Positions 37,957 through 50,265 of a stretch of 64,000 nucleotides of DNA are shown here, one piece after another. The stretch spans positions 91,387,830 through 91,451,829 of the forward strand of contig CM049307.1 in assembly GCA_026874595.1 (NCBI GenBank), in the 5' to 3' direction. Both the position numbers and the translations under genes were made by a program. The notes below the pieces were generated by a model, which saw only the letters and a list, made by a program, of their open reading frames with translations, was not told the DNA's origin and made no database searches. The DNA comes from Sipunculus nudus (taxonomy: Eukaryota > Annelida > Sipuncula > Golfingiida > Sipunculidae). The stretch's first letter is position 1. Every line of letters begins with the position of its first letter.

Positions 37957-40659
37957 ATGTTAGTGTCAATGTGTTAATTCAGTCAACTTGTAAATATCTG
38001 AATAAATACAACCGTTATAAAATACCAATGATTTGAATGCCGTTCCCTATATTCGATATACCTCACTCTACAAAATATTAATATAATTTAGATCAAATTG
38101 TTGCAGAGTTTAATCATTTATATAACCACAAGCGTTCATTTGGCTTATTTGGCTATAATATACACTTATATTAACAGTAAGGGACGTAGAATAGAATCAT
38201 AAACCATTTTATAGTGAGGAGAAGACAGAATTAATGTATATATATTCAGTGCAAACCCGTCACACCTGAAATATATGAGCGCAGCTCATCCATGAATCAT
38301 CAATGCACCAGAATTTTAAATTACTATTTAATTCCAGTTAGCATCAGTAAGGTTGAATATTATTAAACTTATATGAGATAATGTAAACAGAAGGAAATTA
38401 CATTCGTTTGGGTCATTAATCTAATTGTTTTGATGTTAGAATTTATTGAAATATCCATTTTTGTTTCATCATAAAATTGCCAAAAGCCTCTTAGGATCAT
38501 ATCAATGTTATGGTATCAGATCATTAAAATAGCTGCAGTATGGTTTGAAAATGTGTTATCTCTGAAACCCAACCTATACCTTTCTTGCGAACAAGCAGAT
38601 ATATGTATTAAGATATATGTATTCACAACCAGATATATGCATAAAATTGGTCCTAAAGGTCCTAAAAAAAAAAAGAAAACTGTATGGAATTGTGTTTATT
38701 CACAATAAACATACATGTAATTATTTACGGTCACATGGTCATGGCATTACGTTGTTTCGTTTTGGTTTTTATGAAACACTTGGCAGAAAAACCCATCTGA
38801 GTTTAACACAAGAGCGGTGTTTCACAAATAGAATACTGGCGAAAGGTATTGTGCATATCGGCCCACAAGCCATTCCAAGCTTTAATATGTAGACGGTGTT
38901 CTTTCCTATCTTTGTTGTCTGGCTGTCCTGGGTGCCAATTCCTATAGGTCGCCGCCGATCCAGTTGCCGTCCAAACCCAGGCACCTTCTTGAGCTTCGTC
39001 TGAACCTGATGTCCAGAATCCTGCCCATGAGTACTTTTTTTTCAGGGCTGAAAAAAATAATATGTCACATTATTTCATTTTCATGATGCATTGCATTCGT
39101 ATATTACTTTACCTCTTTTCAGGCGCAGGAGGCGCTGTACTTTACTTCCCCCAGTAGGAGGCGCGGTAATTTATTTTACTTTCAAGATTAGCCACAGTCA
39201 TTAATATGAATTATAAGCAGGATTTTGAAGCTAACATATCTGTTGGGTTGTTTACCCGTGAAACTATGCTCACCGAATCACAAACAGGTTAATGAAAGTT
39301 CTGGTAGAGGTATGTTAAGATTCCTATTCCATAATCTGTGTCCAATTCATGTGTCTCCCCGTATCTTCTGTGTGCGATGATAATCGCCTTGCGTCAGAAA
39401 TTGAAATAAATAAAAGGTTTCTACCAATAATATGCCGAGAAGGTGTTGTTAATTGTATATTTTGGAGTATTCTGATATGACTTGCTGTTGTTTTTTATCT
39501 GAGCTATAAATCTTTGCTTTATAACAGGAGATCATCCAGTGAGGTATTTGTTATGTGAATGCAGGTGCCAACGTTAAGGAATCAGGTTATCTTGTCGACA
39601 TACCCTGATGGCGCCGTTTAACTGATAATAATCATTTGGCAAGCTTGGCGTAAAAAAGTTGGCATGGTGAATTATCTACAACTGTCAAGACCTCATACGT
39701 CATTTATTTCACAAAATATTGACCATTTCAGACTAAGTGAATACCTTTTAGCACATTTTGCCAACTGAATAAATATAACATGGGTTAAAGTTTATTTTTA
39801 TTAGATGGCACTCCAAGTCATACTTTTGGAGAAAAATTTTAATTCACCTTTTATTAACGGCTGTTCTCTATTCTTTAGTATGATCTTTGACAGGAACTGG
39901 TTCTCCGTGGCTGTTTCGATGCTGGCTAGGTCACCTCCTTGGCCCCTACAGTAATTTCGGGCCTCCTCCCATGTGTGAAAAGCCAAGTTGAACTCATAGC
40001 ATGAACCGCAGTCGCCTTGCCCGATCTTGTAGTAAAAGGAACCAAACCCACACGCTTAATCTGTAGAGAATAACAGCAGGAACCAATTCCTTTAATAATG
40101 TTCGATTAAATATTTTTGTTGTATATTTTAAATTATTAAAGTAACGAACTCTACATTTTACAAGGTTCTAATGTCTCAACGTTCTGATGAGCTGTTTGCG
40201 TTTTTCATATTTTGTGTATGTTTTTTTCAGATACCTTTATTTGACACTACCTTTTTTCACATATTATGCTATGCTTTCTCCATTGCCGGGTGTATCTTGA
40301 TCCCTAGACCGAGCGCTGCATATTGATTCAAGAGCTATGTGCTACCTCTGCATGACGTTAGAATTAAAAATAAATTCATTTCCAGATTATGATAAATTTG
40401 AGGATGGGTGCATAAGCATAATAGCACACCTCATTCTGTCATATTTTTCTTTGGCTTGCAATTTCAGATCATTTTACATAATCTTATGTATGATTTACAT
40501 TATAATTTTTAATATACATTAAACTATACACATATATGTATAAATATATTTATATATATAAGTATGCGGATATATGCGTACATATATACATATATTCTAG
40601 ACAGATATTAAATATAAGATTAAATTAATGTTTTTAATTTTATTTAATATAAGGGAAAT

Positions 40660-40745
40660 TTTTAATTCAATACTAGTCGGGTGGGTCCTGGTACTCGAAT
40701 CCATGTGGGTGTCTCGTGCTTTCAGCCCTCTGACCGTTTCACCAA
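40660..40745 (-). repeat. Possible tRNA-derived SINE head
   Basis: On the minus strand TGGTGAAACGGTCAGAGGG resembles a Pol III A box (TRGCNNAGYNGG), and about 30 bases later GGATTCGAGTACC resembles a B box (GGTTCGANTCC). No complete cloverleaf could be drawn, so this is a SINE remnant at best. Confidence 0.4.
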
Positions 40746-40784
40746 CAAAGAAAGATTCAGTTTCCAAAAAGGTCCGCTTTTATG

Positions 40785-40826
<42 letters not shown>

Positions 40827-40830
40827 ATGT
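40785..40830. repeat. (TA)n microsatellite
   Basis: A TA array with ACA interruptions, beside the possible SINE head. Confidence 0.93.
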
Positions 40831-41105
40831 ACATAATTAAAACTTTTGCTATTTTCATCGTCTGTTAATGGCGTCGAAGTCTCTTCGATAGAAAATAAAT
40901 TTTATGAGAAACTGTAATACAGTTATAAAATGAGCTTCAAGACGAAAAGATTTCATAGTTATGTATTCTGACGTTATATGTTTGATGCAGCCTTTGTCCT
41001 TTAGCCAACTATATGTTAAACTGAACTATAATTATCCGTGGAATAGTATGAACTTTTTCCTCTTTGTTCGTGTTATGGCCGTCTTTCGAACCAGCATAGC
41101 CTTGG

Positions 41106-41107
<2 letters not shown>

Positions 41108-41143
<36 letters not shown>
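41108..41143. repeat. (TA)n array in the CTL-3 intron
   Basis: A TA array about 37 bp inside the intron after the exon 1 donor. Confidence 0.95.
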
Positions 41144-41147
<4 letters not shown>

Positions 41148-41179
41148 TACATTGCAATCCCGCACCTTACAAAACGTAC

Positions 41180-41590
41180 CTGTTTTATTCAGGGTGAGAC
41201 CATGACTTTCAACCGCTTGCATGATACGTCGGCTGATACCGAGGGACTCGTTGCATTTCTTCATTAGTTCAGTTTCAATGGTCTTCAGATGCACCTGTAA
41301 AGCTTGGTATTGACTATTAATGATATTCTGCATGCCGATAATCTTTCAAGGCCCTCGGTCGTTTTGTTTACCGCCTGGTAAATGGTTCCTACCATTGCTT
41401 GACCCTCCTCCCCACTGACTGGACACGCTCTATCTGCACTGATGACCTGATTCAGAGTTTGCACCATGAATGTCATATTAACTGCTTGAGCATTTTGTGT
41501 AGCTGGAGTAACAGCAGCTGCGCACGTAAACAAAGCCACACATTGTAATCCTTACGCAAGCGCTGTCATAAACCAAACAGAAGCCATCAT
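41180..41590 (-). pseudogene. CTL-3 exon 1: signal peptide plus coiled-coil-like stalk
   Basis: Starts MMASVWFMTALA at 41590, then TAA at codon 13, then GLQCVALFTCAAAVTPATQN, so the hydrophobic segment typical of a signal peptide spans the stop. The downstream part is rich in Gln, Glu, Leu and Asn (NMTFMVQTLNQV, QALQVHLKTIETELMKKC), a spacing compatible with a helical stalk. It has possible N-glycosylation sites NMT, NKT and NES and two or three cysteines that could link subunits. After GLERLSA the frame must shift by one base near 41335 to continue as MQNIINSQYQALQ. The exon ends ACAG with donor GTACGT (41179-41174), phase 1, which fits exon 2. Assignment to CTL-3 rests on strand, distance and phase. 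Confidence 0.6.
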
Positions 41591-41599
41591 TACCCACGT

Positions 41600-43510
41600 C
41601 TAGTCGAGCGTTTCGCCTACCGAATGTAGATTAGTAGCATGTGTAAGCTGGCTAGGGATCGCTACAGTATACATAGTATTTTAGTAAAGGCACAATAACA
41701 ATGACACATACGCATAGATATGCATCTGTGTATATAACAGGATGTATGTAAATACCATGATGTAGATTACACAGATAGGGCAAATACATAACTGCCAAAA
41801 ACCGGCAGGGGCGGCACCAAGATTTAAATAGTGGTGGGGAGGAGGGGGCAAACGAAGGGCAAAAGAAAATGTTGGAAATCTACATTTTAAAGCGAGGTAA
41901 TTTCTTTGAAAAAGTTTTGACAAAATTTCATATTTCATGACACTATATTTTAAAACAGTATATAGACTTTCTTGACTTTTTATGTAATACATTTGTATAT
42001 ATTTTCATAAGTTTTAAGAACCTTTAAAACTTGCTTTAACTTATAAATAAGTCTGTATGACTATGACTTAATAGTGCTTTTAACTTTAAATGTACTTTGT
42101 TTAATCTAAAAAGTATTCATTGTGGGAGTCACATTCTTGAGAAAAAATAAACAGTTCCAGCAAAGAAATTGGCGGACTTGCTTTCGGATATATGTATTGT
42201 CATATCAATTTTTTGCCCTTTATTTACATGCAAGTGCATTATTTGGTAAGATCATATTTCAAACAGATTTGCCCGAATCTTTTGGGTGGGGTTGGGGGGG
42301 GGGGGGTGGGGATGAGCCCTTTGTGCCACCATTGATAACCGGACGCAAAAGGTGGAAGAGATAAACATCTACGAATTTGCGACAGTTCAGGAAGTCACAG
42401 TAAAGTGGCAATAAAATTAGATCCCAGGACATGTGGTAGGCAGCTGTAGAATAGATAATGGTTGTAACACATAACTGTTTTTTCAACACGTGACAAAGGT
42501 CTCATTTATGTTCGTGAATTGATGCCTGCAATGAACACGTTTGCACGCTGTTTAAAGAATTATGTTTAAAAGAGCAAAAAGGTTTCTCGCTTTTGACATC
42601 TACTTGAAAATGTGTACTTGTGCCAATATGTGACCTTCGTATACAGGCTACACAAACAATAGGTATTGTCCTACTGATTGTTCCAACATAACATTCTATC
42701 GTTTGCCAACAAAAATAAAAATGACTTCAGTTCTTGAAATAGTGATTATAATCAATAAAAAATTTGTTCCAGTTTCCATACATTAAAGAATAACACTATG
42801 ACATAGGGACAAGAACATAACATATATGTAAATAAGTAATAAAAAAATCCTTAATTATTTTATGATTATTGAATGTGACCAAATTTTATTACATCAATAT
42901 AAAATATACAATTTAGATTAAACTAACCAAAATAAGACATTTGGTATCAGACATCTTCGGAAGGTCCATCGTATTTGATTAGGAATGCTGAACACGTCGT
43001 TTTGCAAGTTAATGTTTATAGAAGTTCCTAGGGTTTGGCAGAGTAAATACAGACCATGAAAAATTATTATTCTACGGAATCGCCTGTCCTATATTTGTGG
43101 ATCCTTATTTATCAGCGAACAAGAAATCCTCGGTAAAGTTGTTATTTTTTTTTATAAACCGAAACAAAAAATAAAATTATATTGAAAGGTATGATAACAA
43201 ATGGACTAAAATCTATTAAACATACATTTATTAAAGAAATGAATCACAGTTTTGGGTTCTTTCTGAAAGTTTGCATTTTTTCGACAGGTATATTTCTATG
43301 AGACGAACATAAAAGTAATGTCATACCGCATGATCCTTTGAACAATTTTGTTTTGCCATGGCTAAAATTTTCTAGGTACTGTTTGTTCTCAGCGAAGCCA
43401 AAAATGATAAGTGATAGATATTTCGCGTACCAAGCCTTCCACTTTACATCCATTTATATGTTTACCATCTTTCCGGCTATAATGCAACGCCTAACTGTAT
43501 ACACGTAAAA
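41600..43510. other. Non-coding stretch
   Basis: Contains a G run at about 42291-42307. Frames at 41681-41992, 42122-42489 and 43244-43453 lack domains or cross low-complexity tracts. Nothing was recognised. Confidence 0.45.
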
Positions 43511-43514
43511 ATGG

Positions 43515-43516
<2 letters not shown>

Positions 43517-43568
<52 letters not shown>

Positions 43569-43580
43569 GTGTGTGTGTGT
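43517..43580. repeat. (TA)n-(TG)n microsatellite
   Basis: About 24 TA units followed by a short TG tract. Confidence 0.95.
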
Positions 43581-43834
43581 TCTAAGGGTAACCCATATGT
43601 GCTATTTACAATAAATATATATCACATGTGATATCCCTGTTGTATGAGAGGTTCGGTGCTGAAGTCCGTATATGTATTTGCATTTAAATTATTCTAAAAA
43701 GGAAAATGACTTGTAATTCAATACTAAAAGCGAAAACACAAACTACCAAAATTGAAACCATTACGAAAACAGTAGCATCGTACAAAAAGCAACTGATTAC
43801 ACCAATATCAGATACATCTCGGCCACATACATTC

Positions 43835-44010
43835 AAGCTGATGTCCCTGTTACATCCTGTGACACTCTTATCAGTCCAGATCGTGAACAAACACGGCTAG
43901 CTGGAAGATGTGTTGAGCTAACCTGTAACAAGGAAGTTTTTTGTCTGCTGTCAACCAGTGGTTACATCTCATTTCGAATTTGTGAATACTCTTTGGATCG
44001 AACATAATAT
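43835..44010 (+). repeat. Duplicated segment, partner at 37165-37400
   Basis: See the shared landmarks ctgttacatcctgtgac, cttatcagtccagatcgtga and acctgtaacaaggaagtt. Same orientation, about 6.6 kb apart. Confidence 0.85.
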
Positions 44011-44674
44011 TTCATGGGTTTATATGAAACTATGACATGATGCTACAGACAGATTGTTGGACACAAATTGTATCCATTCTGCTCTCTTCGAGTCCATATG
44101 TTTAATCTTTGTCTTATCCCCTTCCCCATCAACAAGTAATATGGTTAAGCATATCGACCTTACGCTTTAAACGGACACACTACTCCAGTGGATTGTACAT
44201 AAGTATAGATCTCATTGACCTAATGTCAAAGAAATAACTGGAACTTGCATGTTTATCAAGTTGCAAATAATTCATTTTCAATGGCAACAATTTGTGTCCT
44301 GCTAAACACCAGATATAAAACGTTCGTCTGTCATTCTAAAACTGAGACTCGCATGTCTTCCATTAATCCCAGGTAAAAAATGTAGCGTATTTATTTTTTT
44401 TTTTCACCTTGTTTGGAGATTTATTTTTATTTTGAGGATATTACGCCGGCCTCCTTTCTACCAATTTTTCGGCAGTTAGCAATTTTCTCTCTCCTTTTCT
44501 ACCTTGCTTATGTTTGAGCTAGCTCTCCAATATTGCCGATTTTCAGAACACTGGCTTTTAGGCAATATATTAATCCTAGGTGACAGATTTGCATCTGATA
44601 TTTGTTATCTTTCAGTTATTTCCTCTCAATCATTTAATATGATATGTGGTTCTATGTAACGTGTCTTCTTTGGT

Positions 44675-44677
<3 letters not shown>

Positions 44678-44757
<80 letters not shown>
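44678..44757. repeat. (TA)n microsatellite
   Basis: A long TA array with TTT and GTA interruptions. Confidence 0.95.
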
Positions 44758-44758
<1 letters not shown>

Positions 44759-45095
44759 TTCGTCGTGCCGTGTTGTTGTCTCTGTGTTTGTGATGAAATA
44801 ATCAAATCCTGAAACCATATCAAACTCATCAATATCTCTGCCATATTTAATTGATAACATTTATAAAAGATATAAATTTAATCAATGCAATGTGAATGGG
44901 AATGTGTAAGAGATAATCACTCCATAAACACATACCACAGCCATATATTATTTGCGTAGCCGTGATATCATAACATTTTACAATTTATTCCTGATTTTAG
45001 TGTTGTGATTTTGAGTCTGTGATTTTAAGAATATATGAATTATAATAGAACAGTTTCCCCTCACAACTGCAACAAATAAGGTCAACTTCGCATTA

Positions 45096-45243
45096 GACCA
45101 TACGCTGTCTCATTACGTTCCTTTTACAAATTTATTTGCACAAGTAATTTTATTCTCCTCTAATATTTTGACCATACGCTGTTTCATAACGTTCCTTTTA
45201 CACATTTATTTGCACACGTAATTTAATTCTCCTCTAATATTTT
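45096..45243 (+). repeat. Tandem duplication, two 74-bp units
   Basis: gaccatacgctgt...cctctaatatttt occurs at 45096-45169 and again at 45170-45243 with about six differences. It ends about 20 bp before the CTL-5 exon. Confidence 0.93.
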
Positions 45244-45263
45244 GACCTAATGAGATTTTGCAG

Positions 45264-45490
45264 CCATAACCAGTGGGAATCCTCTGACAGGGTTCTGGAC
45301 ATGAGGATCAGACAAGAAAATGGAGATTTACTGGATGTTGACAGCGACTGGGTCCCCGATAATTTACAGCGACTGGTACCCTGATCAGCCAAACATCCGT
45401 CTCGGGAGAGAGCATCATATTACACTCATAGAACGAAACGGGAATTTGAATGTCCCTGAACTTTTTCTCAATATTTATTTGAGAAAATGT
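45264..45490 (+). pseudogene. CTL-5: plus-strand relic of a CTLD C-terminal exon
   Basis: After an acceptor (gattttgcag, ending 45263) the phase-1 frame reads GFWT, then TGA (45302-45304), then GSDKKMEIYWMLTATGSPII, YSDWYPDQPN and REHHITL. The order matches the last exon of CTL-3 and CTL-4 (FWTSGSD, TATGS, NW..., QPD or EPN, EH/EN). A QPN triplet replaces QPD. The C2 position is His. The end is eroded: the WND and terminal CE motifs are not in frame, although a shifted frame near 45460 hints at them. No partner exon was found on this strand. It is the only CTL fragment in plus orientation, which implies a local inversion or an independent insertion. Confidence 0.75.
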
Positions 45491-45738
45491 CTCTCTTCAA
45501 TAGACTGTAACATAGCATGGTTAGAATGAAAATACCCAATCACCATTTTTTTCAATTGATGATATTTAGTGTTTCGATATAAAATAAATGTTGACATTTA
45601 AACGATTACACAAGAAATGTTAGCTTTTTTCAGAAATGGAAAAAACGACGAATAAAGAGACCTAATTAACCCTTTTGCTTTATTTTCTTTGTTATTCTCG
45701 GTGGTGATTAGTTTATTTGAAAGTGTAAATATTATATG

Positions 45739-45777
45739 TAGTGGTAGTAGTAGTAGTTGTAGTAGTAGTAGTAGTAT
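45739..45777. repeat. (TAG)n microsatellite
   Basis: An imperfect GTA/TAG trinucleotide array of about 13 units. Confidence 0.9.
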
Positions 45778-47764
45778 AGTCAAGTTGTAAATATTGGGTG
45801 TGGTTGCAGAGAGGCCTAAAATCGGGTAAGAATAAGGAGAAGCATCCTTGTGGAGTTGTGTACTCAGAGCATAATAGGACAGATTTTTCACGGGTACACT
45901 ACCTCAGATAGGATTCAGAATAGCCCATTTATTTTACAAGACAATCAGATCAGTGATTTGGCATTTTTACTTTATTCTTATTCTTATTATCCTTTAGGTC
46001 CCTAGGAACATGTACGTCCAATAAGTTTTAGGGTTGCAACTACAAAGACAGACCGACTTTCTGTTATGTTGCCTTCCACATAATCCCATTATCAGGAGCT
46101 GACCATGGGTTGTATGGATATAAAAAGTCTGTTAAGATCACCTGAGGGGAAAAAAGTTCCTTACTCTAAAGAGATATCCTCTTAATATAATTGTGATAAA
46201 TAAAAGTTTCTCAAATAATGTGGAAGAAATGTAACTTTTGCTGAGATGTGTTTTAGTTCTTCATACAATAACACATAACTCTTCGTCAAAAATCAGTGAA
46301 AAAAAAAAAAACAGTTGTTACGCAGATGAAAATATAGCAGCGAAATCGGAATTGTCTTCTTCTACTGCAGAACTTGAAATTGATATCAAATGTATTGGTT
46401 CCGTTGCCATCTAAATATCTTCAGAACTATCAAAGTTAGGGACCTATAGCCGGATTGGAGACCTAGCGGAATCACGGTCAGAAAAAAGGAAATAAGAGAA
46501 ATCGGGAAGGAAAAGAAATGTTTTACACCTTGAAGACCTAAGAAAGTCCAATCTAAAAAAAAAACTGGTATAAATTAGAAAGTGAAATAAAAGCTTCCTA
46601 TGAAGAGAAAGGAAACTATATTAATTTTTCGATATTTGGTTCTACACTTTAAGATGTCAGGTAATTATGTTAGTTGGTTGTTGTTTATTTTCGCGTTATG
46701 CTACCGCGAATAGCCTCCTTATATAAAATTGAATTTGATAAAATGCAAGATTTTAGCGTTCTAATGGAAGTATAAACATAATCGAAACTAATGTTATGTA
46801 TACGCTCTGAAATAGGCGGAAATCCTGTAAGTTGAAATATAAACATATTGAGCAGTATGGAAGTTGTATTTTTTCACATTAGCTTAAACTTACCTGTGGT
46901 CATATGCAGATGGATTTCTTTCCGGTGTTTGGGTTTTAAAAAACACGCAGATTTGAAAACATTTTTTGGATTTTAGCAAAGTATTGGTGTTTCACAATCA
47001 GAAAATTGAGGAACTGCGCTCTGCTCGTCGTTCCACTTGCCATCCTCAGCTAAACTATTAAAATAATGTACCCTCCTGAGTTTGTTATTTGGTTCTCTCG
47101 GAGCCCTATCAATAATCGCCCCGGATTAAATGGAACAGGTGATAAGTTGCAAAGTGTTAAAGTAGATGTGCATTTTCATCATGATATAAATATCTTTAAC
47201 ACGATTGATTAATCGGACAAATAAGTTAGAAGGAATATAAATATAAAGTATCCCTCCCCCCACACACAAAGTTTGACTAAAATATGCAAAGAGATTCTAC
47301 AGATAAGTTAATGAGCATATTTTCTGAAAAGGTGCTCGAAATGCCCTCTTGACATTGCATATTTTAAAAATTCCCTTCACCACATATATATGCAATTGAT
47401 ATAATGTGGCTGGCTTTAATCTTAAAGTCATATCAAATACAAGTATTTATATTTTTCAAAGGCTGAATATATTATGTAGTAATTTTTATAATATATAATA
47501 TGATTAAGCATATAATATGTATACACATGTAACGGTACTAATAACTGTCCAGCCACATAATTATATGCAAAATTCTAGGATTTGATTTTCCTAATAGCCA
47601 TCAACCGCCAACCCAGATTAAGCGCCTTCACCCCCCCCCCCCCACCCTTTCCTTTCTAAAATATCTGGATCCGCCACTGCTATTTTAGCCCTGCCAGGGC
47701 GTACGTATTTTTGCTTGTACTTCGTGAATAAAACGTGCACAGATAAACATAATTCGGCTCTCTA

Positions 47765-47940
47765 GTGTTAGCTCTTCAAAAAGAGGGTCAAAGAGTGGTA
47801 TATTAGTTATATGATTTGCCGCAAGGTGGCGGTACCGACACTAATTGCGATGCATCGAGGGAACGTTTTATTTTTCTGTCAGAGGAAATAATTAAGTAAT
47901 AACCATTTCATGGACTGGGCAAGTCTAGGCGTTATGCTTT
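47765..47940 (+). repeat. Repeat shared with 31890-32165
   Basis: Same orientation and landmark order as the partner. It ends about 150 bp before duplication copy B begins. Confidence 0.85.
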
Positions 47941-48483
47941 GACGATAAGCTGACGGTCTTTGGGAATCGATCGTGGTTCCAAGCCTGCCATCACCGCAAG
48001 GCATTTCAATGCTGGCAGATCAACTGTAACACTATGAACGAATGGGACAGAGAAACTTACCGAAAACAAAATATAGTTGCAAGATACCCCTGACTCAAAG
48101 AATCATAAATTATCCAATTTAATAGCTGGGCTCGACGACCGTTCAAAAACCTTTAATTCCATCTCCTTTCATTTTACGTGCGCAGCAGTGGCGCCGCGTT
48201 CGGCCGTAAAAGAAAGTAACCGGGCATCACCAATGGCGATGACATTTGATCTTTTATTCCGGTGAATTAGTTGAAGAACGCACGTAATCTAATAACATGT
48301 TAGAATGATTTTTGCCAATCAAGCTCTGCAATAAATCCAATATTTTTATGCGCCGGTCGTCAATTACGTAGGTCGAATAGAAACGTGTTCGCAGGGCAAA
48401 ATGGCAAGGATTTTATCATTAACTGTTATATGGAGTTGCTTCTAGGTCGTTGACAGTATCTCCGAAAGTTCCGAAAACGGCGC

Positions 48484-48487
<4 letters not shown>

Positions 48488-48531
<44 letters not shown>
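48488..48531. repeat. (TA)n microsatellite (duplicated at 13556)
   Basis: A TA array of about 22 units at the same place as in copy A, again followed by the hairpin-flanked motif (48560-48600). Confidence 0.95.
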
Positions 48532-48536
<5 letters not shown>

Positions 48537-48798
48537 GTTTTAATATATATATTTATATGCCGAAGGACCCCGATCTTCAACCTGCACAACCTTCGTCAAG
48601 TGTAAGTATACGACTAAAGGCTCTCATTGTCTGGTAATATTTAGTTTGGCCCTGATTTTAGTGGGTCGGGATAAGGAATACATTTTTCAGTGTCTTGGTT
48701 TGGTAGCCGACACTCAGACATACACATATATATATTTCCATCTCTGGCAGGATGCAGTGTTACACCAACAGACTGAGAATGTATGAACCATACTCACA

Positions 48799-48804
48799 TT
48801 TATT
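48799..48804 (-). terminator. Candidate polyadenylation signal of CTL-2
   Basis: AATAAA on the minus strand, about 345 bp after the CTL-2 stop and equivalent to that of CTL-1. Confidence 0.4.
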
Positions 48805-49971
48805 GCAACTACGTAGTGTTTGTACATAAAGTTCTCCCAAATGTATATTAATCAGACATTTAGATGACCATATGTGAAAGACGTATTTGAAACAACATTC
48901 ATGTTAAGATACCGATATTTGCCTCCTAAGTGGTTGAAAATATGTTACTGCTGGCTTGGTCGGATAATCTTTTATGTTTAATGCTTGAAAAGCAACCCAA
49001 CATTAGTTGGAAGAACAAGAATGAACATGAATTTCTATACAATGTTCTATAGAAAATCACCTCTATGAATTCTCAATCCCTAGGTCTATACGGAATATGT
49101 GAGGTGATGATCATATTTTCTATGTTTCCAACAAAAACAGCCTCTTGTTTAAAATTCGCAGATTGAGAACATGCGAAAATGCCCGGGCACATCATTCCAC
49201 AGACCATTACTGGCATGGATTTGCAGGTAATCTTCATTCCCCAAGTTATCTGGCTGGGTTGGACCCCAGTTTCTAATGGTGACTGGTGTCCCAGTTGCTG
49301 TCCATACGAATTACCCCTCCCGGGCAACATCGTTACCAGAAGTCCAAAAGCCGAACCACCAGATCTTTGCAACAATTCCTGAGAAAAATTGAAATATAAT
49401 GAACAACATGTACAACTATCACAATTGATCTGTATTGTATTTGGTTAAAGATGTTATTGAGTTCACGCTCTTACAATACCCGTGTTATCGGATTTAACGA
49501 AATTTTTAAGCGAGGTGAATAACTAAGTATTAGAAGTGTATTTTCGGTATATCTTGCACTTTTTTTTAACCTCTGATTGGCTGACTCTGGTAATGTTTCT
49601 TGATGACGCCTTTCAGGAACTCATTCTCCCAGGTTGTTTCAATGCTGACCAGTTGACCCCCTTTACTTTGACAGAAGTCTCTGGCTTCTTCCCAGTTACG
49701 CCGAACATAGTCAAAGGTGTAGTATGAACCACATTGTTTTGCTCCTTCGAAAAAGGCGCTCCGACAAAAGGCTGACTCTTTTGGATGAAAAAAAATATTA
49801 AGTAAAACGTGCTGTTCATTTATTCTTATAAACTTATAAAAGTTACCACATGTTTATTTTTTTTTTAACCACTTATACCTGTGTTAACTTTAACTGACTA
49901 AAGTTGCAATGGTCAAGATCAAAACATTAATAGGAGAAGTTAGAGAAATCTACATAGATATCATTGTGATC

Positions 49972-49975
<4 letters not shown>

Positions 49976-50017
<42 letters not shown>
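49976..50017. repeat. (TA)n array in the CTL-2 intron
   Basis: Matches the CTL-1 intronic array at 14936-15003. Confidence 0.95.
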
Positions 50018-50022
<5 letters not shown>

Positions 50023-50239
50023 ACTGCAAAAATTCAACATATGAAATTATTGATTTTGAAATGCTAAAATGGTATCAGCATGAATGAATATGTCCAATTA
50101 TTACAATGAATAATAACACCATAACTTTTGTGGCTTGATTATTAATAATGATTAGTTTTGCTATTCTGTTTTGGAACAAAATTTCGGTTGATCATACAAT
50201 ATATTTTTGTTTCTTGATTCACTTTCTTTAAATTATTCA

Positions 50240-50265
50240 ATATATATATATATATATATATATAT
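50240..50265. repeat. (TA)n array in the CTL-2 intron
   Basis: Matches the CTL-1 intronic array at 15225-15266 but is shorter. A G run of about 18 lies at 50405-50422, near the region corresponding to a shorter G run in CTL-1. Confidence 0.93.

Larger units (their letters stand above)
38803..41590 (-). pseudogene. CTL-3: C-type lectin with N-terminal stalk; lesions in exon 1
   Basis: Three exons joined in phase 1. Exon 1 (41590-41180) encodes a signal peptide and stalk. Exon 2 (40054-39848) encodes CGFGSFYY, GDCGSCYEF, WEEARNYC and GGDLASIETATENQF. Exon 3 (39047-38803) encodes FWTSGSD, TATGS, NWHPGQPDN, LWADM and YSICE, then LLC and the stop. The product would be about 285 residues, a secreted calcium-dependent lectin type. 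QPD is kept, but the usual WND is WAD. C2 is Arg (KEHRLHI) and C3 is Asn (MHNTF), while C1 and C4 remain. The two CTLD exons are fully open. Exon 1 carries an in-frame TAA at codon 13 (41554-41552) and a one-base frameshift near 41335. The acceptor of exon 2 is taken as attaag; the cag six bases earlier would bring in an in-frame TAA. It is most probably a recent pseudogene, unless a different first exon is used. Confidence 0.8.
45500..48080. other. Non-coding stretch
   Basis: Contains a (TAG)n-like array at about 45739-45777, a C run at 47631-47643 and the repeat at 47765-47940. The minus-strand frame 45598-45891 is a by-product of the TAG array. Confidence 0.45.

Noticed and set aside
40055-40060. 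In-frame TAA at the start of CTL-3 exon 2
   Set aside because: It lies in coding sequence only if the cag acceptor six bases upstream is used; the attaag acceptor gives the correct phase without the stop, so it was not counted as a lesion.
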